Assembly: GCA_018398765.1 (NCBI GenBank)
Contig: JAHBMJ010005772.1
Location: 1 to 31,030 of the forward strand
Length of the DNA: 31,030 nucleotides
Reading direction: 5' to 3'
Source of the DNA: Chromera velia
Lineage: Eukaryota > Sar > Chromeraceae
Part shown: positions 1 through 10,897 of the stretch, in pieces
How positions within the stretch are numbered: position 1 is the stretch's first letter
How the letters are laid out: each line of letters starts with the position of its first letter
The notes under the pieces: generated by a model
Database searches by the model: none
What the model was told of the DNA's origin: nothing
Seen by the model: the letters and a program-made list of their open reading frames with translations, nothing else
Translations under genes and position numbers: made by a program

Positions 1-210
<210 letters not shown>

Positions 211-447
211 TGCGCGCACTGGCAGATCCACATGCACACAGATTTTTACTGACAGGTTACGTACACTGAAAGCCAATATAAAAATGTTGATCATTGTTTC
301 GGCGGCATTAAAAAATTGTTATATGAGTCGAATAACTTCGTTGTCTGGTTGTTGCAGTGTTACGCTGAAACAGTGCCTTCAGCTCACAGCCAATATTATG
401 AGCGTTCTGCTCATGATTTGTATTCAGACAGTCTAGTACACAGTAAG

Positions 448-478
<31 letters not shown>

Positions 479-3387
479 ACATATTAATAATATCAATTGT
501 GATACTTGTAAAAGCTCTACACTATGTTTTATATGTTTTCAATCTTTTTGTTAAAACCTTAAGATTCATTGTAAAGAAAATATTTTAAAGAGTTAAAAGC
601 TTAAAATCATACATTTAAATTTAAATATATATAGATAGTTATCATAAATCAAATTTTTATATAATTCTCTTACTAACTAGGATTTAAAAAACACTTAATT
701 GCACTCTCAAACCGTTTAAAACTCTTTGTTTTAAGTTTTTAATCATTGTTTAGTACCTAGAAATGTTTGATAGATATGGTAATTCTGGAGACCGTTTTGA
801 TGTTGGAGACCGTTTGGGATAGATTTGTCTTCTCCTCTTTGAAGCGAGTTGGCATGTGCATTCGCAGGATCTCTTTGTCTTTTCCGACTGTGAAAGTCTT
901 TCCTAGAAGTGTTTCTGATGTTTTTTCCCTGATGCATGCCGAACCAGAACCACTTTGCGGGAGGAAAGCTCCACTGTGCAGACACCGCCTCTTGAGTGCC
1001 TGTGGTGTCATTATTCATTGTTTGCAGAGTGAGTGGATGGATGATGAGTGAAAGTGTATGACTGGCTGTGGGGCGATCTCTACATAAGCTCATATGCAGT
1101 AAGTTAAACAGATTCATGAAGCTTCTTGTGGTGACTGATCGCTTACGCGAACCGTCATCCCATTCTTGTTTGCTTGAGGCAGCGATGTTCAAGATGAATG
1201 GTTGGCACTCCACGCACATGCTTGTGGCAGTGTCCGACAACCCGTGTCGGTCGTTGCATACCGATTTCTTCTGTGATTCAAATCTGATGCGAGGGAGAAA
1301 GGAAAGAGCATCAAGGAGAAATGAAGCGATTAAAATTGAGTACGAGATCTGAGATCGTGTGTGGACATACGCCTTGGGAGGACGGGCATGTGTAACGTGA
1401 ATGCTCATAGCTGCGCCGCCTCTAAGCGTTGGCGTGGGCCGGTCGGTGGTGTTAAGAGAACGCATGAGCCTGCCTTGCGGGACCGAGCGGAAGCGTGCGC
1501 GCCCGTAGCCACTCCAATCGATATAGCTTTAGGACGGCTTGTGTTCATGGCATCCAGATTGACTATCAGGAGAACCGGACTTTGAAGTAGGACTTCTAGG
1601 ATGAACGTTTCTAGAACAAGCCAACCATTCACTCCTTCTTCGTGTCATTACTTTTATGCCTTGGAATATGAGCTCCGTTACCGCTAGACTACTGGTTATG
1701 TTACACTAGGGCTAAAAACTATATAAACATGTGTCAGACTAAATTTTTAATAAGCAAAGTGTTTCAAATCAAAATTAAACTAGAAATTAAATTATTTAGT
1801 CAGTTCTAAATTCAAATTAATTACTAATTAATTTGACAAAAACATAATTTAAAATTTGTCAGAAATTGACTTAGAATTGAATGAATTAATTGTCTTTTCA
1901 GTTGAATCGGTTCAAGTTAAGTAACATGAATGGCGAGAAGCGCCGAGAACAGTGCTAGCTATAGGAGCTACTAGTAATAGCATCAAAGTATGATCAAACT
2001 GTCATCACATCACTCCTGACTCAGTTTCACTTTGTGACAAAGTTTGTGTCCAATTCGTTGCCTTGCTCTACAGTGCCCGGCCATGGAAATAGATGGAATG
2101 AATGCGATGAAGGAAGGACCTCGGGAAAGACGCGCTCTAGGACGCGCTTGACAAAAGAACGAGAAAGTAGAAGATAAGACGGGGTGGGAGAATCTTTCAA
2201 CTGGTGGTGCAGCGAAAGAAGCGGATGTAAGAATTCTCAGTTCTCCAGCTGCTCATTGCGTCTCCCTTCTTCAGAGACTCAAGAGACCTGACACCTAGCC
2301 CGCCACCCTGAGGGAACTGCCGCAAGGGAAGCGAAAGGGAAGAAGACTGACGAAGGACAGAGTAGAAGCCCGAAGGAATCTCCAGAGAGAAAAGGAAAGA
2401 TCATTGAAAGCAAAGAGACACTCAATCACGCACTCTCATTGTGAAGAGTGGGCCCAGATCGCGGCTTCTGGAAGGCACCCAGCATGTATCATTAAATTCG
2501 ATCCACACGTACGTTTATCAACCGACTGACTGATGAAATCAGTCCCACCATGTGCAAACGGTTGCACTGCCAAGCCGTCAATCATCGACCCCCACACCCC
2601 ATGCAGCTTTCTTTCTTTTCTTTTGAATTCAGGTGCATGGGTAGATTGTGCCGATTGCAAAGGTCCACACGAATTGGTGCACATCGCCTCAATTTACGTA
2701 TCCTGAGGCATGAAACACAAATGCAACCGCAAACAGAAAGAAAAGGAAGCTTCGATTCCTCTTCTGTCTGCATCGTAGGTGTGTAGAAGGCGTCTGTATG
2801 GGTTTTGAGTGGATGTGTCTGTACAATCAATCCATGATCCGAGGCAGAGCAAAAGTAATCCGCACAGCCCAGCAGGCAAACCCCTTTTCCAGCTTCCTTC
2901 CATCCAACAAACTGACGGTGCCAATCGCCTATAAGCAAGAAGGCACACACTCCACTCTAGCTGCGCACGGCCTTTTTGCAGCACCAACTCATGCACGCAT
3001 GCACACGCACACGCGGTCACTGACAGAGAAAAAGACGCCCTCTTTCGCACGCACACGCACACACGAACACAGACGGGTATTCCGACAAATAAACGCAATG
3101 CCTTAATTCCCTCTGCGGCCGTTCCAACCGGAAGGCAGGAATGCACAGAGACCGGCACAGAGAAAGACGGAGAGAGGGCGGAAAGAGGGAATTGCGGGGG
3201 AGGGAACAAACACCTAGCCGTGCCTGTTTGCCCCCCTTTCCCCCTTCCTCCCCTGCTGTATCAACATCTTCCGATTAGAACGTGTTAAATCCACCCTCCC
3301 TCTCTCTCCCTCTGTTCCCTCCAACCCGACCAAAGCGCCGCCCAAAGCCCCCCTGCCCCCTTTCCAATCGCTCTGCATCTTCCCGTA
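211..3387. other. No supportable gene; two AT-rich blocks
   Basis: This 3.2-kb stretch holds an AT dinucleotide run (448-476), an AT-rich block (about 430-760), a second AT-rich block (about 1640-1935) and mixed-composition DNA. The longest open frame, 240 codons on the minus strand at 743-1465, has no recognisable domain, no hydrophobic or compositional pattern typical of protein and no coding-like neighbours. A 171-codon minus-strand frame at 2694-3209 is Cys/Val/Ser-rich and overlaps CA/GT-rich DNA. I cannot support either as a gene. A small duplication, GGAGACCGTTT, occurs at 787 and 805. Confidence 0.6.
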
Positions 3388-4950
3388 TCATCCCACCGCA
3401 TCAAAGGACAGACCCCCCCCATGTCCGATTTTGGAGGCCCACGTCCCTCCCCCCTCGTTGACCACATCTGACGAGACAGAGGTCAGCAGATCGGGAGAAG
3501 GGCCGGGCCCCCCAACGAGAGGAGACTCCTCAACGAGACTCCACACGATCCAGCAGAGAAGCGCCAACACGGCAAAGAACACCAGCGTGCGAAGCGTGTG
3601 GGCGATTCTGGACACCATGGCCCCAAGGCACCAGAGAAGGGCCCAAAAAGGAGAAAAGAGACGACAGCAGAAACAAACAGAAGACGAAGAAGAAGCAGGC
3701 GAACGGCGGACACGTCTGCCTCCTCCATACTTTTCCTCCCCCCTCTTGCTGCTGGAGTACTGCTGCTGCGTCTCTCCTGCTCCCACCGAGCCAGCAGGTC
3801 TCCTTCCTCGGACGCTGTTGGCATTGGGGGTCAAAATCGAGTCAGCGTACGACAACTGACCCACGCCCTTCCGAGAGGGGGTGGGCGATACATGCGCTGA
3901 AGGGGGTCCTGAGTTTCCTGGGGTTGGTGCGGGGGAGGGAGAGGACGAGTGGGGGGGGCGGGGGGGTCTGGAAAGGTCGGCTCTTGGGGTGCTGAAAGCG
4001 CTGTTTGGCATGTTCGCATTTACGTTCGGGCTTCTCTGTGCAGCTGCTGGCGGGTGAGTAACAGCAGGAGAGGGAGAGGTATCGCGGTTAAACACATTCC
4101 CGTATCTTCCCTTGCTTTTATTGTGTGTGTCGTTGGATGCATCTGTGGCGGACATCGTTGTCGAGGATGTCGCTGCGTGAGTGATGCCCTCCTGGATGGT
4201 CCCCCCGTCCCGGTCTCCTCCCCCTGATCGGCTATGCTCCAAATGGATGTCCCCGGAAGGGGGTGGTGCGAATTCGGGAGTCGCTGCAGGGCCGGTCGAG
4301 AAGCTTCCGACCCCGGCAAAGGAGGGGGGTCTCTCGTTGGTGGAGAAGGGATGGTCGATCTGCGGGCTCTCACCGGTCCTTCCCCTCGGCTCCTCTTCTC
4401 TTCCTTGAGGGGTGGTTGTGGGGGGGTGAGAGAGAGACACAGCCTGACCATGGAAGGGAGGGGAAGAATCGAGGGGACGAAATTCGGATGTGGCTGACAA
4501 TTCGGGACCTCGCTGGGGGGTATCTCCGCTGCTTGCTTTCTGGGCAGCTGCCGGGGCTGTGTGGCCAAAGGGATTCTGAGAAGGGGGGGGAAAGGGAGAG
4601 GTTGAAGGAGGTCCACGTCTGGACGCAACAGCTGGACGTTCGGGCCCTGATTCTGTGGGAAACGAAGGGGGAAAGCTTGTCGGAGGCTTCCCCCTATTCG
4701 AGTTCGAAGCCCCAGCACGTTGCGCATGCGTTGGAATGGGCGGTGTGCCTTTGTCAGAATTTGGAGAGGACGCTGCTTGAAGTCCCATGATGGCGTCGGA
4801 CGGAGACTGTTGGGGAATTGACAAGGTCGCTCCTCCACTTCCACCTGCGCCTCCCCCACCTCCGTGGTCGTCTCTGCTGGATGCCCTAGCCCGGATGGAC
4901 ACGGGGGTCCGGGGAGGAGGGCCAAGCGGGGGGGTCGAACGATTCTGCAT
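3388..4950 (-). CDS. Proline/serine-rich protein with C-terminal hydrophobic segment
   Basis: A single open frame of 520 codons ending in TGA. I do not recognise the family. Residues 1 to about 420 are low-complexity and rich in Pro, Ser, Gly and Thr, with many PP and SP steps, and are predicted to be disordered. Residues about 425-476 are hydrophobic: a Cys-rich lead (VCFCC), a stretch near 430-447, a short basic break (SRIAHTLR) and a second stretch near 454-472, followed by a 44-residue polar Gly-rich tail. This looks like an intrinsically disordered protein anchored by one or two membrane helices, with Cys residues placed where palmitoylation would be possible. The frame stays open upstream of the ATG at 4950 to a TGA near 5040 but has no earlier ATG. 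A 313-codon frame in another register on the same strand is also open, as GC-rich Pro-coding DNA often is, so coding status rests on the longer frame and its membrane segment. No intron is needed. Confidence 0.5.
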   Translation of the reverse strand: MQNRSTPPLGPPPRTPVSIRARASSRDDHGGGGGAGGSGGATLSIPQQSPSDAIMGLQAASSPNSDKGTPPIPTHAQRAGASNSNRGKPPTSFPPSFPTESGPERPAVASRRGPPSTSPFPPPSQNPFGHTAPAAAQKASSGDTPQRGPELSATSEFRPLDSSPPFHGQAVSLSHPPTTTPQGREEEPRGRTGESPQIDHPFSTNERPPSFAGVGSFSTGPAATPEFAPPPSGDIHLEHSRSGGGDRDGGTIQEGITHAATSSTTMSATDASNDTHNKSKGRYGNVFNRDTSPSPAVTHPPAAAQRSPNVNANMPNSAFSTPRADLSRPPRPPHSSSPSPAPTPGNSGPPSAHVSPTPSRKGVGQLSYADSILTPNANSVRGRRPAGSVGAGETQQQYSSSKRGEEKYGGGRRVRRSPASSSSSVCFCCRLFSPFWALLWCLGAMVSRIAHTLRTLVFFAVLALLCWIVWSLVEESPLVGGPGPSPDLLTSVSSDVVNEGGGTWASKIGHGGGLSFDAVG

Positions 4951-6695
4951 CCCTTTTCCAACGCTAGTTAATTGCGTTTGATCTTGATCTGAATCCTCCG
5001 CCGTGAGGTTTTGTTTCAGGCCGTCTTTGCACTTGTGAATGCTTCAAAACCGTCCTGAAAACAGTCAAAATGCACACAAAAAAGAAAAGACACCGATGTG
5101 GGCAAAACTGGAATGATGAAGAGGGGAGCGATGAGGCAAAAGTGGGCGCGAAAATGAAACAACAGCGGCGATCGAAACCGAGTGGCAGAATCTCGACGGA
5201 CCGTCCTGAAAAATTGAGAACCCGTAGTTCCAGGCAAGACATTCACAAAAGAGCATGCACGTGGGCTGCGCCAAGTGAACAAGCGAACCTGTGACTAGGT
5301 GAAGTCTGTTCGGAGGCAAGTGTGGCCTGTCCACTTCACTGTCGAGGGGAGCACACAACAATCGCGTCGAAAAAGCTATGCCCCTGCAGACAGGACTTTG
5401 CAGCGTGTCTTCCCGGATGCAACCTGATGTTCGGTCCGTGACTTCCATGCAGCAATCAATGGAGTTCAGCATCGCCAGATCAGACTTGCCAGGGCAGCAG
5501 TGGAGTTCTGTTAGACGTGAATTGACGCGAATCGTAGCTCAAGTCCGTCGATCTGCATGCATCATTTGAATGTCAGAATGTGCGGGGCGGACCCGGCCGG
5601 GTCCGCCCCCGCGGTCGGGGCCGCCCGCCACGCGGCCGCCGCGCGTGCATGGCCCCGCGCCGCGCCTGCCTCGCGGCGCGCCGGGAATACAATCCGCTGT
5701 CATAAAGTCGGGGGCGTTCATTCAAGCTGCATAACGAGCCCATGCGAGCCCAAGACCACAAAACTATGGTGAGCTATGCATGGCTGTCATGGCTAGCTAT
5801 TACAGAAGTAAATAGAAGTATCAAAGAATATAAAATCTAGGTATGAAATAGTATGAAATAAGGTAGAAGTTCTAATTGAAGTAAATTGAAGTTATAAATG
5901 AGTTAATAACTTGAAATCTCTATAATACTCTATGTAAAACATCTAAAAACATCAAAACAACAATTTGTCAATAAAAATAAATTGAAAAGAACATAGAAAA
6001 ACACTTTTGGTTGTCTTGAATAATCTTGAACGATCTGGTTGGAGGTTCAACTAAAAATCAACTCGGGGACACAACGTGTATAATAGTTCGTCAATCGGTG
6101 AAAAAGCTATGCAACTATATAAAACAATTAAAGTTTATGCACTGTAACAGTCAGCAAGAGTAGTTGATCTAACTTGACCTAAAGCACCATTTAAAATAAC
6201 TTAAAACACTGTGATATACTGTGATTATTAATGATATAAGTTAGCCTAAGTACTACAGCATTACGGCTACTATATACATTAATTATAATTAGTACGTTAT
6301 AATTAGAAGTATTTAGAAGTCAAGAAAGAAGAAGAATACTGGCACTTACTGCTAACTTACCGGCGTAAGTGTGATTGCCGGGGATTCAAAAGATTTAACA
6401 GGAGTGCAGACAGGAAATCGAGTGCTAAAGCATGAATATAGCTAGGAATATAGGCCCAGGCAATGTCCTGTCCTCATGTTTTTGACGGCCAACATCAGTA
6501 GTCTGTTTTCAACGGCCAGCATGAGTAGCCAAAATCATCATGACAGAATGGAGAACGCTTTTGCATCAATCGCTCCATGACGGGATACAAGATCGAAGCA
6601 CCACTGATTCCATATTGAACGAGTCAGAGTCAGTGTGAGTTTCTTTTCCATCCCTGTTTGAATTTTCTCCAAGCCCCCCTTCACTGTTCTCCAAG
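4951..6695. other. Intergenic: GC island then AT-rich block
   Basis: Up to about 5570 there is ordinary mixed sequence, possibly the 5' UTR and promoter of the minus-strand gene that starts at 4950. At 5580-5690 is a very GC-rich island containing a perfect palindrome. From about 5765 to 6400 composition flips to AT-rich, with recurring words such as AGAAGTA and TGAAGTAAAT. The 3' end of the next minus-strand gene follows at 6696. Open frames here are short and look like chance. Confidence 0.6.
5584..5609. repeat. 26-bp perfect palindrome in GC island
   Basis: The 13-base arm GGGGCGGACCCGG (5584-5596) is followed with no spacer by its exact reverse complement (5597-5609). It lies at the start of a roughly 110-bp island that is almost all G and C. 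It could form a cruciform, bind a dimeric protein, or act as a strong hairpin in RNA. Confidence 0.9.
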
Positions 6696-7767
6696 TCAGA
6701 CATCCGGAGACGGGCACGTGGAAAATTCTTCTTCACTGGCGACGACCCAAAGGCGGTAGAAAGCGTAGATAATAAAGGTGTACAGCAGGAGGTTCTTTCC
6801 GACTTTGCAGGCACTTAAGAGGAGTGAAGCTCCTTTGCTGTTGTCCATACGAGAGAGTCCAGTCCCTGCCTGAAGAAATATCGCACAAGAAAATGTAGAA
6901 GTCAAAGAACCGGGGTCAGGCCATTTGCGATCGCAGGGAAAGCTTTACGCACCTGCGGCTGCGAGGCGGCAAGATTTTCCGTTTGTACAGCCACCTCAAC
7001 GTTGATTCGCGTCAGAATGTCGTCTGCTGGGACAACAGCTGCGAGCTTGTCCTGAGGCATTTTTGACGATCCTGTGTCTGTAGTTTCGCTGACACAGTCG
7101 GAGCTGTCCAAAGTTCGGAAGCTGAAGTGACCATTCCTCGTGATCATCTGGCAAGCAAGACATTCTTGCGACTGGTCCTTGAGCTCTTGTTGCAACCTGC
7201 AAAGACAAGACTCATGTGATCGCCTAATCTCAGTTTCCTTCGCATTTCAAAGGTCTTCGCATTCAATCACGGCCTTGATGAACATTTGACAGGGACCTTC
7301 GACCGTGGAGCGGGCACGGATGAGTCACTGCCCCACTGAGGACAAGTAGCGCACGAGCAGATCGAACTCACTTTTCCAACATCATTCCGAGTTGACGGAT
7401 TTCTTCCCGCAGCTCAAAAGTTTCGATTAGGTGTTGTTCCTGCAGCTCAACTCTCTCGCTCAAGAGGTATTTTACAAAACTTGCTGATCCGTCAAGGCAG
7501 GGGTCAGCAGTTCGAACTGCAGACAAACACATGGCTTCGATTTCAAAGCCATTGCTTGATAAACAGCTGAGCCACAGACTGAGTGTCTCTCTCACCCGGC
7601 TCTGGAACGCCATCTCCTTCGTGTGACACCAAAGATGAGTCGGACAAAAGATCAGATGCGACGTCACTGGGCGAATCGGCGGAATAGCTCAATGCTTGAG
7701 GCTTTCGCGCAGACACTCTGTTTCGACCCTGAGTCCGAACCCTCGGGATTTTTCTCAGTCCAAACAT
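6696..7767 (-). CDS. Coiled-coil protein with C-terminal membrane anchor (4 exons)
   Basis: Unrecognised protein of 244 residues. Exons in transcript order: 7767-7596, 7516-7372, 7196-6953 and 6869-6696. Donors are GTGAGA, GTGAGT and GTGCGT, all acceptors are CAG, and phases match (1, 2, 0). The start is ATG 7767 (MFGLRKIP); the frame is open further upstream, so an earlier start is possible. Residues 1-57 are basic then Ser/Asp-rich. Residues about 70-115 are rich in Glu, Gln and Leu (SERVELQEQHL, FELREEIRQLGMMLEKLQQEL) and should form a short coiled coil that runs across the exon 2/3 junction. Residues about 212-230 (NLLLYTFIIYAFYRLWVVA) are a single membrane helix followed by an acidic 14-residue tail. 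There is no signal peptide, so a tail-anchored protein of ER, mitochondrial or other organelle membrane is the natural reading. Function is unknown. The splicing coherence and the coiled coil crossing an intron argue that the gene is real. Confidence 0.72.
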
Positions 7768-8253
7768 GGTGGACCAACTGTGGGTAGGGAACAGGTTGAG
7801 ACGCTCGCAGGACCAAAGTTGGAAATGGCCAGTTGACTTTGAATGCCTCAAAAAAGTGCCCTGGGTTCAAGTGCTGCGATGTCTCGGAAGATCGACGGGA
7901 AGTGCTGAAGCTGCGGCGCCGAAATTCATTAATAGGAATAGTTGATCAAGAGATTCAAATTCAAGCCGTCCTGGTGCTCAAATCATTTCAAAGATGTTGC
8001 TGCTGCTCGAGCATACAGTCAGAACGCGTGTTGCATGACTTGCTCGATCGAAAAGTCATTTATGTCCATGATCATTCATGCACTGATTCAAGCATTGCAA
8101 TGCAACCCTCAGTCGATCAGATGGGATGAGATCCAATACTCATGCATGGCGGCATGATATCGATATTAATACTGATAGACATCGTGTGGAGCTGAGAGCA
8201 TGACCTCTTTGAAGCGGTACGCAGCGATGTGGCTCGATCGTCGGAGCTCGACA

Positions 8254-8273
8254 GATCGATATTAATATCGATC
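8254..8273. repeat. 20-bp palindrome GATCGATATT/AATATCGATC
   Basis: A perfect inverted repeat with no spacer, next to another ATCGATATTAATA motif near 8158 and 20 bp before an AT dinucleotide run. Its AT-rich centre makes cruciform extrusion easy. Confidence 0.85.
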
Positions 8274-8317
8274 GATATACGCACGTTCTGTAGTATATAT
8301 ATATATATATATATATT

Positions 8318-8421
8318 GAAACGCAAAACCATGCAACACTGCACACGCAACACCATAAACGCAAAACCGCAAAAACGTGCAACGACGCAACACAACGCGC
8401 AACACGTAATGCAACATCGCT
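8318..8421. repeat. Degenerate CGCAAAAC/CGCAACAC short repeat
   Basis: About 100 bp built from loosely repeated 8-13-base words (CGCAAAACC, CGCAACACC, CGCAACAC, GCAACGACGCAACAC) on the plus strand, with strong C/A strand bias. It is not a clean telomere repeat and is not coding. Confidence 0.6.
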
Positions 8422-8450
8422 TACCATGCATCGGACCAATGCATGTCGTG

Positions 8451-9760
8451 ACATGAGCGCCCTTTCTTCGTTCTTGCGGTTGCTGTCTATCTCTAATTAA
8501 GGGTCAGACTGGCTTTCTTTTATTTGTCTTCAGTGTGCCGATTGTTTGCACAGGAGTCGATTTGCCTGCCTTTCTTTTCTTTGACATGAGCGCCCTTTCT
8601 TCGTGCTTGATTGACATTACGGTCCGGAAGTGGTGCCAAGAGACGGGTCTCCTGTCAAGGCTCCTGCAGCTGCATGCGGATTGGGCTGGTCTATCTTCCT
8701 TATCAGAATGTCATTCTTCAGAGACTCGAGGTGAAGCTTCAGACCGCCGACAAACGAATCTGAAGCCACTGAGGAAGAGGGATGCGGGCCGTCGGACCGT
8801 TGTGCCTCCTCTTCCTCTTTTTCCCGAGTGTTTTTTTCTCCCGACTGTGTGCTTCGGGGAGGACGCGAGAAAGGGGGCCCGCCCATCTAATGACAGCTCT
8901 CTGGTGGCATGGAATGCTTTGGAGTCATCCAGAGCTTCTTTTCCCCTCTTCCCTCCTGCGGGGTTCTGGAGGATATTCTCGACCGGTCCCTCTCTCTGTG
9001 TACAGGGTCTGAGTGACTTTCGTTTCTTTGATATGAGTGTTTTTTCTTCGTGCTTGACGCTCCTGTGTGTCTGGACAAGGCCAGACTGACTTTCTGCTCT
9101 TTGGCACGAACGCGCCCTTTCTTCGTACTTTACAGCAGGGTACCTCTCTGTTTCTGTATTTCTGTACAGGGTCAGACTGCTTTTCGTTTCTTTGACATGA
9201 GCGCCCTTTCTTCGTGCTTGACGTTCCACCTTGCCTTTTTCTGTTCAGACTGGCTTTCTCTGCTCTGACATGAGCGCCGTTTCTTCGTCTTCTAGTTCGT
9301 GCTTGACGATCCTGTGTGTCTGTACAGAGTCAGATTGGTTTTCGTTTCTTTAATATGAGTGCATCCTTTCCTCTTGTTTGACGTTCCTGTGTATCTGTAC
9401 GTACAGGGTCAGATTGGCTTTCTTTTCTTTGATATGAACGCCCTTTCTTCGCACTTGATGTTCCTGTGTGTCTGTACAGTGTCAGACTGGTTTTTCTGTG
9501 CTCTGACATGAGCGCCGTTTCTTCGTGCTTGACGTTCCACCTTGTCTTTTTCTGGTCAGACCGGTCTTCGTTTCTTTGACACGAACGCTTTTTCTTCGTG
9601 CTTGACGTTCCTGTGTGTCTGTACAGTGTCAGACTGGCTTTCTTTGCCTTTTCTTTGCTCTGATATGAGCGCCCGTTCTTCGTGCTTGACGTTCCAGTTT
9701 GTGTTTTTCTTCATGGCAAGAGTGACTTTCCTTTCTTTGATGCGAGCGCACACTTTCGTG
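8451..9760. repeat. Degenerate ~75-85-bp minisatellite, about 12 units
   Basis: Each unit contains GACATGAGCGCCCTTTCTTC, then CGTGCTTGACGTTCC, TGTGTGTCTGTACAG and GGTCAGACTGGCTTTC. The ATGAGCGCC-type core occurs near 8454, 8586, 9032, 9107, 9197, 9270, 9354, 9433, 9508, 9582, 9664 and 9741. Spacing in the dense part is about 72-90 bp and is not a multiple of three. About 400 bp of non-repeat sequence (8640-9010) separates the first two units from the rest. The varying period and broken frames rule out a coding repeat. Confidence 0.85.
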
Positions 9761-10362
9761 ACAGGTTTCATCTATAAGGTCAGATATCAGGTCAGACGCA
9801 ATGGCTGGCTGTTTTTTTACGCGTATTTACGTGAGTGCGATACTACTGTAGTAAATTTTATGTATTTATTGCCGGTAGATACTAGTGTATGTCGCTAGTT
9901 ATGTCGGTGTCTTTTACAGCCTGAATTACGGGATTAATTATCTAATCATTTTTTTTTAAATATATACTGGCTTGTGTATGAGCGCCTTTAATTTTAATAT
10001 ATACACCTGTGTCACAGGCTGTATGAGTGCTATAACACTGTCTGTATATAAAAAGCTTATAAAAAAAACATAAAATATCATTATAAAACTAGTAGACTGC
10101 TAGGTAGGCTACAATCAACAGTTTATTTAGCTATAGTTATTGCGATTGATTCATGATTGGATCGATTGAGTGTCAAAGTTACACGGTGATACTAGGAGTT
10201 TCAAGTTCAACATTTTTTCTCCAGTTGATTAACTATTTCTTAGATTGAGTTCACCGTATGTTAGGCCTGATGGACCACATTCATTATTCGAATCATAGCA
10301 GCATTATTAGCTGCAGCGGCTTGCTAGGCACTGTTGTAGTGGGCAGGCTGTGTCAACAAACA

Positions 10363-10865
10363 TTACTTCCTGATTTGCAGCTTCTCCTCCAGATCTGTGG
10401 CCTCGAGGAGACGGGACTTTTCCTGTTTGGCTTTGTTCTTGTACACCCTGAAAAGAGAGGGAATCAAAGCGAATGAACACAAAGACATAGATGATCAGGA
10501 ATGAAGGGAAATGGAACAAGAGCCACCCGAGACGTGGGACAAAAAGACAGACACAAATGGGGGCAGGCAGAAAGTTTCTCGCAGAAGGAAGTAGACAAGG
10601 AAGGATGGAGAGACGAACGCTGTGCAGACACTCGCACGCACACACGTTTGTTTACGGAGCAAAACATTTTCACGCGTGACAGTGTGCACCCACACGAACA
10701 GCCGAACCGACAGAAAACACTAAATTAGCCCTACCGACCCACCGCGAATCTTGAGGATCAAACCCCCTCTCTTCGGACCCGATCACTGCCCAGGAAGGCG
10801 TGGGAGCGCAGTAGTCCTCTGCAGAAAACGGCTTCCCTGAGGCAACCTGCAGATAGGCAACACAC

Positions 10866-10897
<32 letters not shown>

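Larger units (their letters stand above)
7768..10362. other. Intergenic: repeats and AT-rich block, no gene
   Basis: Between the two minus-strand genes lie a 20-bp palindrome (8254-8273), an AT run (8294-8317), a C/A-rich short-repeat patch (8318-8421), a degenerate minisatellite (about 8451-9760) and an AT-rich block (about 9780-10260). Open frames of 60-184 codons on both strands are shadows of the minisatellite. No domain is recognisable. Confidence 0.6.

Noticed and set aside
743-1465. 240-codon minus-strand open frame
   Set aside because: No recognisable family, no splice-coherent extension and no coding-like pattern; open frames of this size can occur by chance in this composition.
4020-4961. 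313-codon minus-strand open frame overlapping the 520-codon protein
   Set aside because: It is Pro/Arg/Leu-rich from reading GC-rich DNA in a shifted register, lacks any domain or membrane segment, and the longer frame explains the region better.
8711-9229. 172-codon minus-strand frame with Lys/Glu-rich repeats (SVKHEEKTLISKKRK), and plus-strand RFFDMSALSSCL repeats
   Set aside because: Both are readings of the minisatellite. Unit spacing varies by numbers not divisible by three, so neither frame is maintained.
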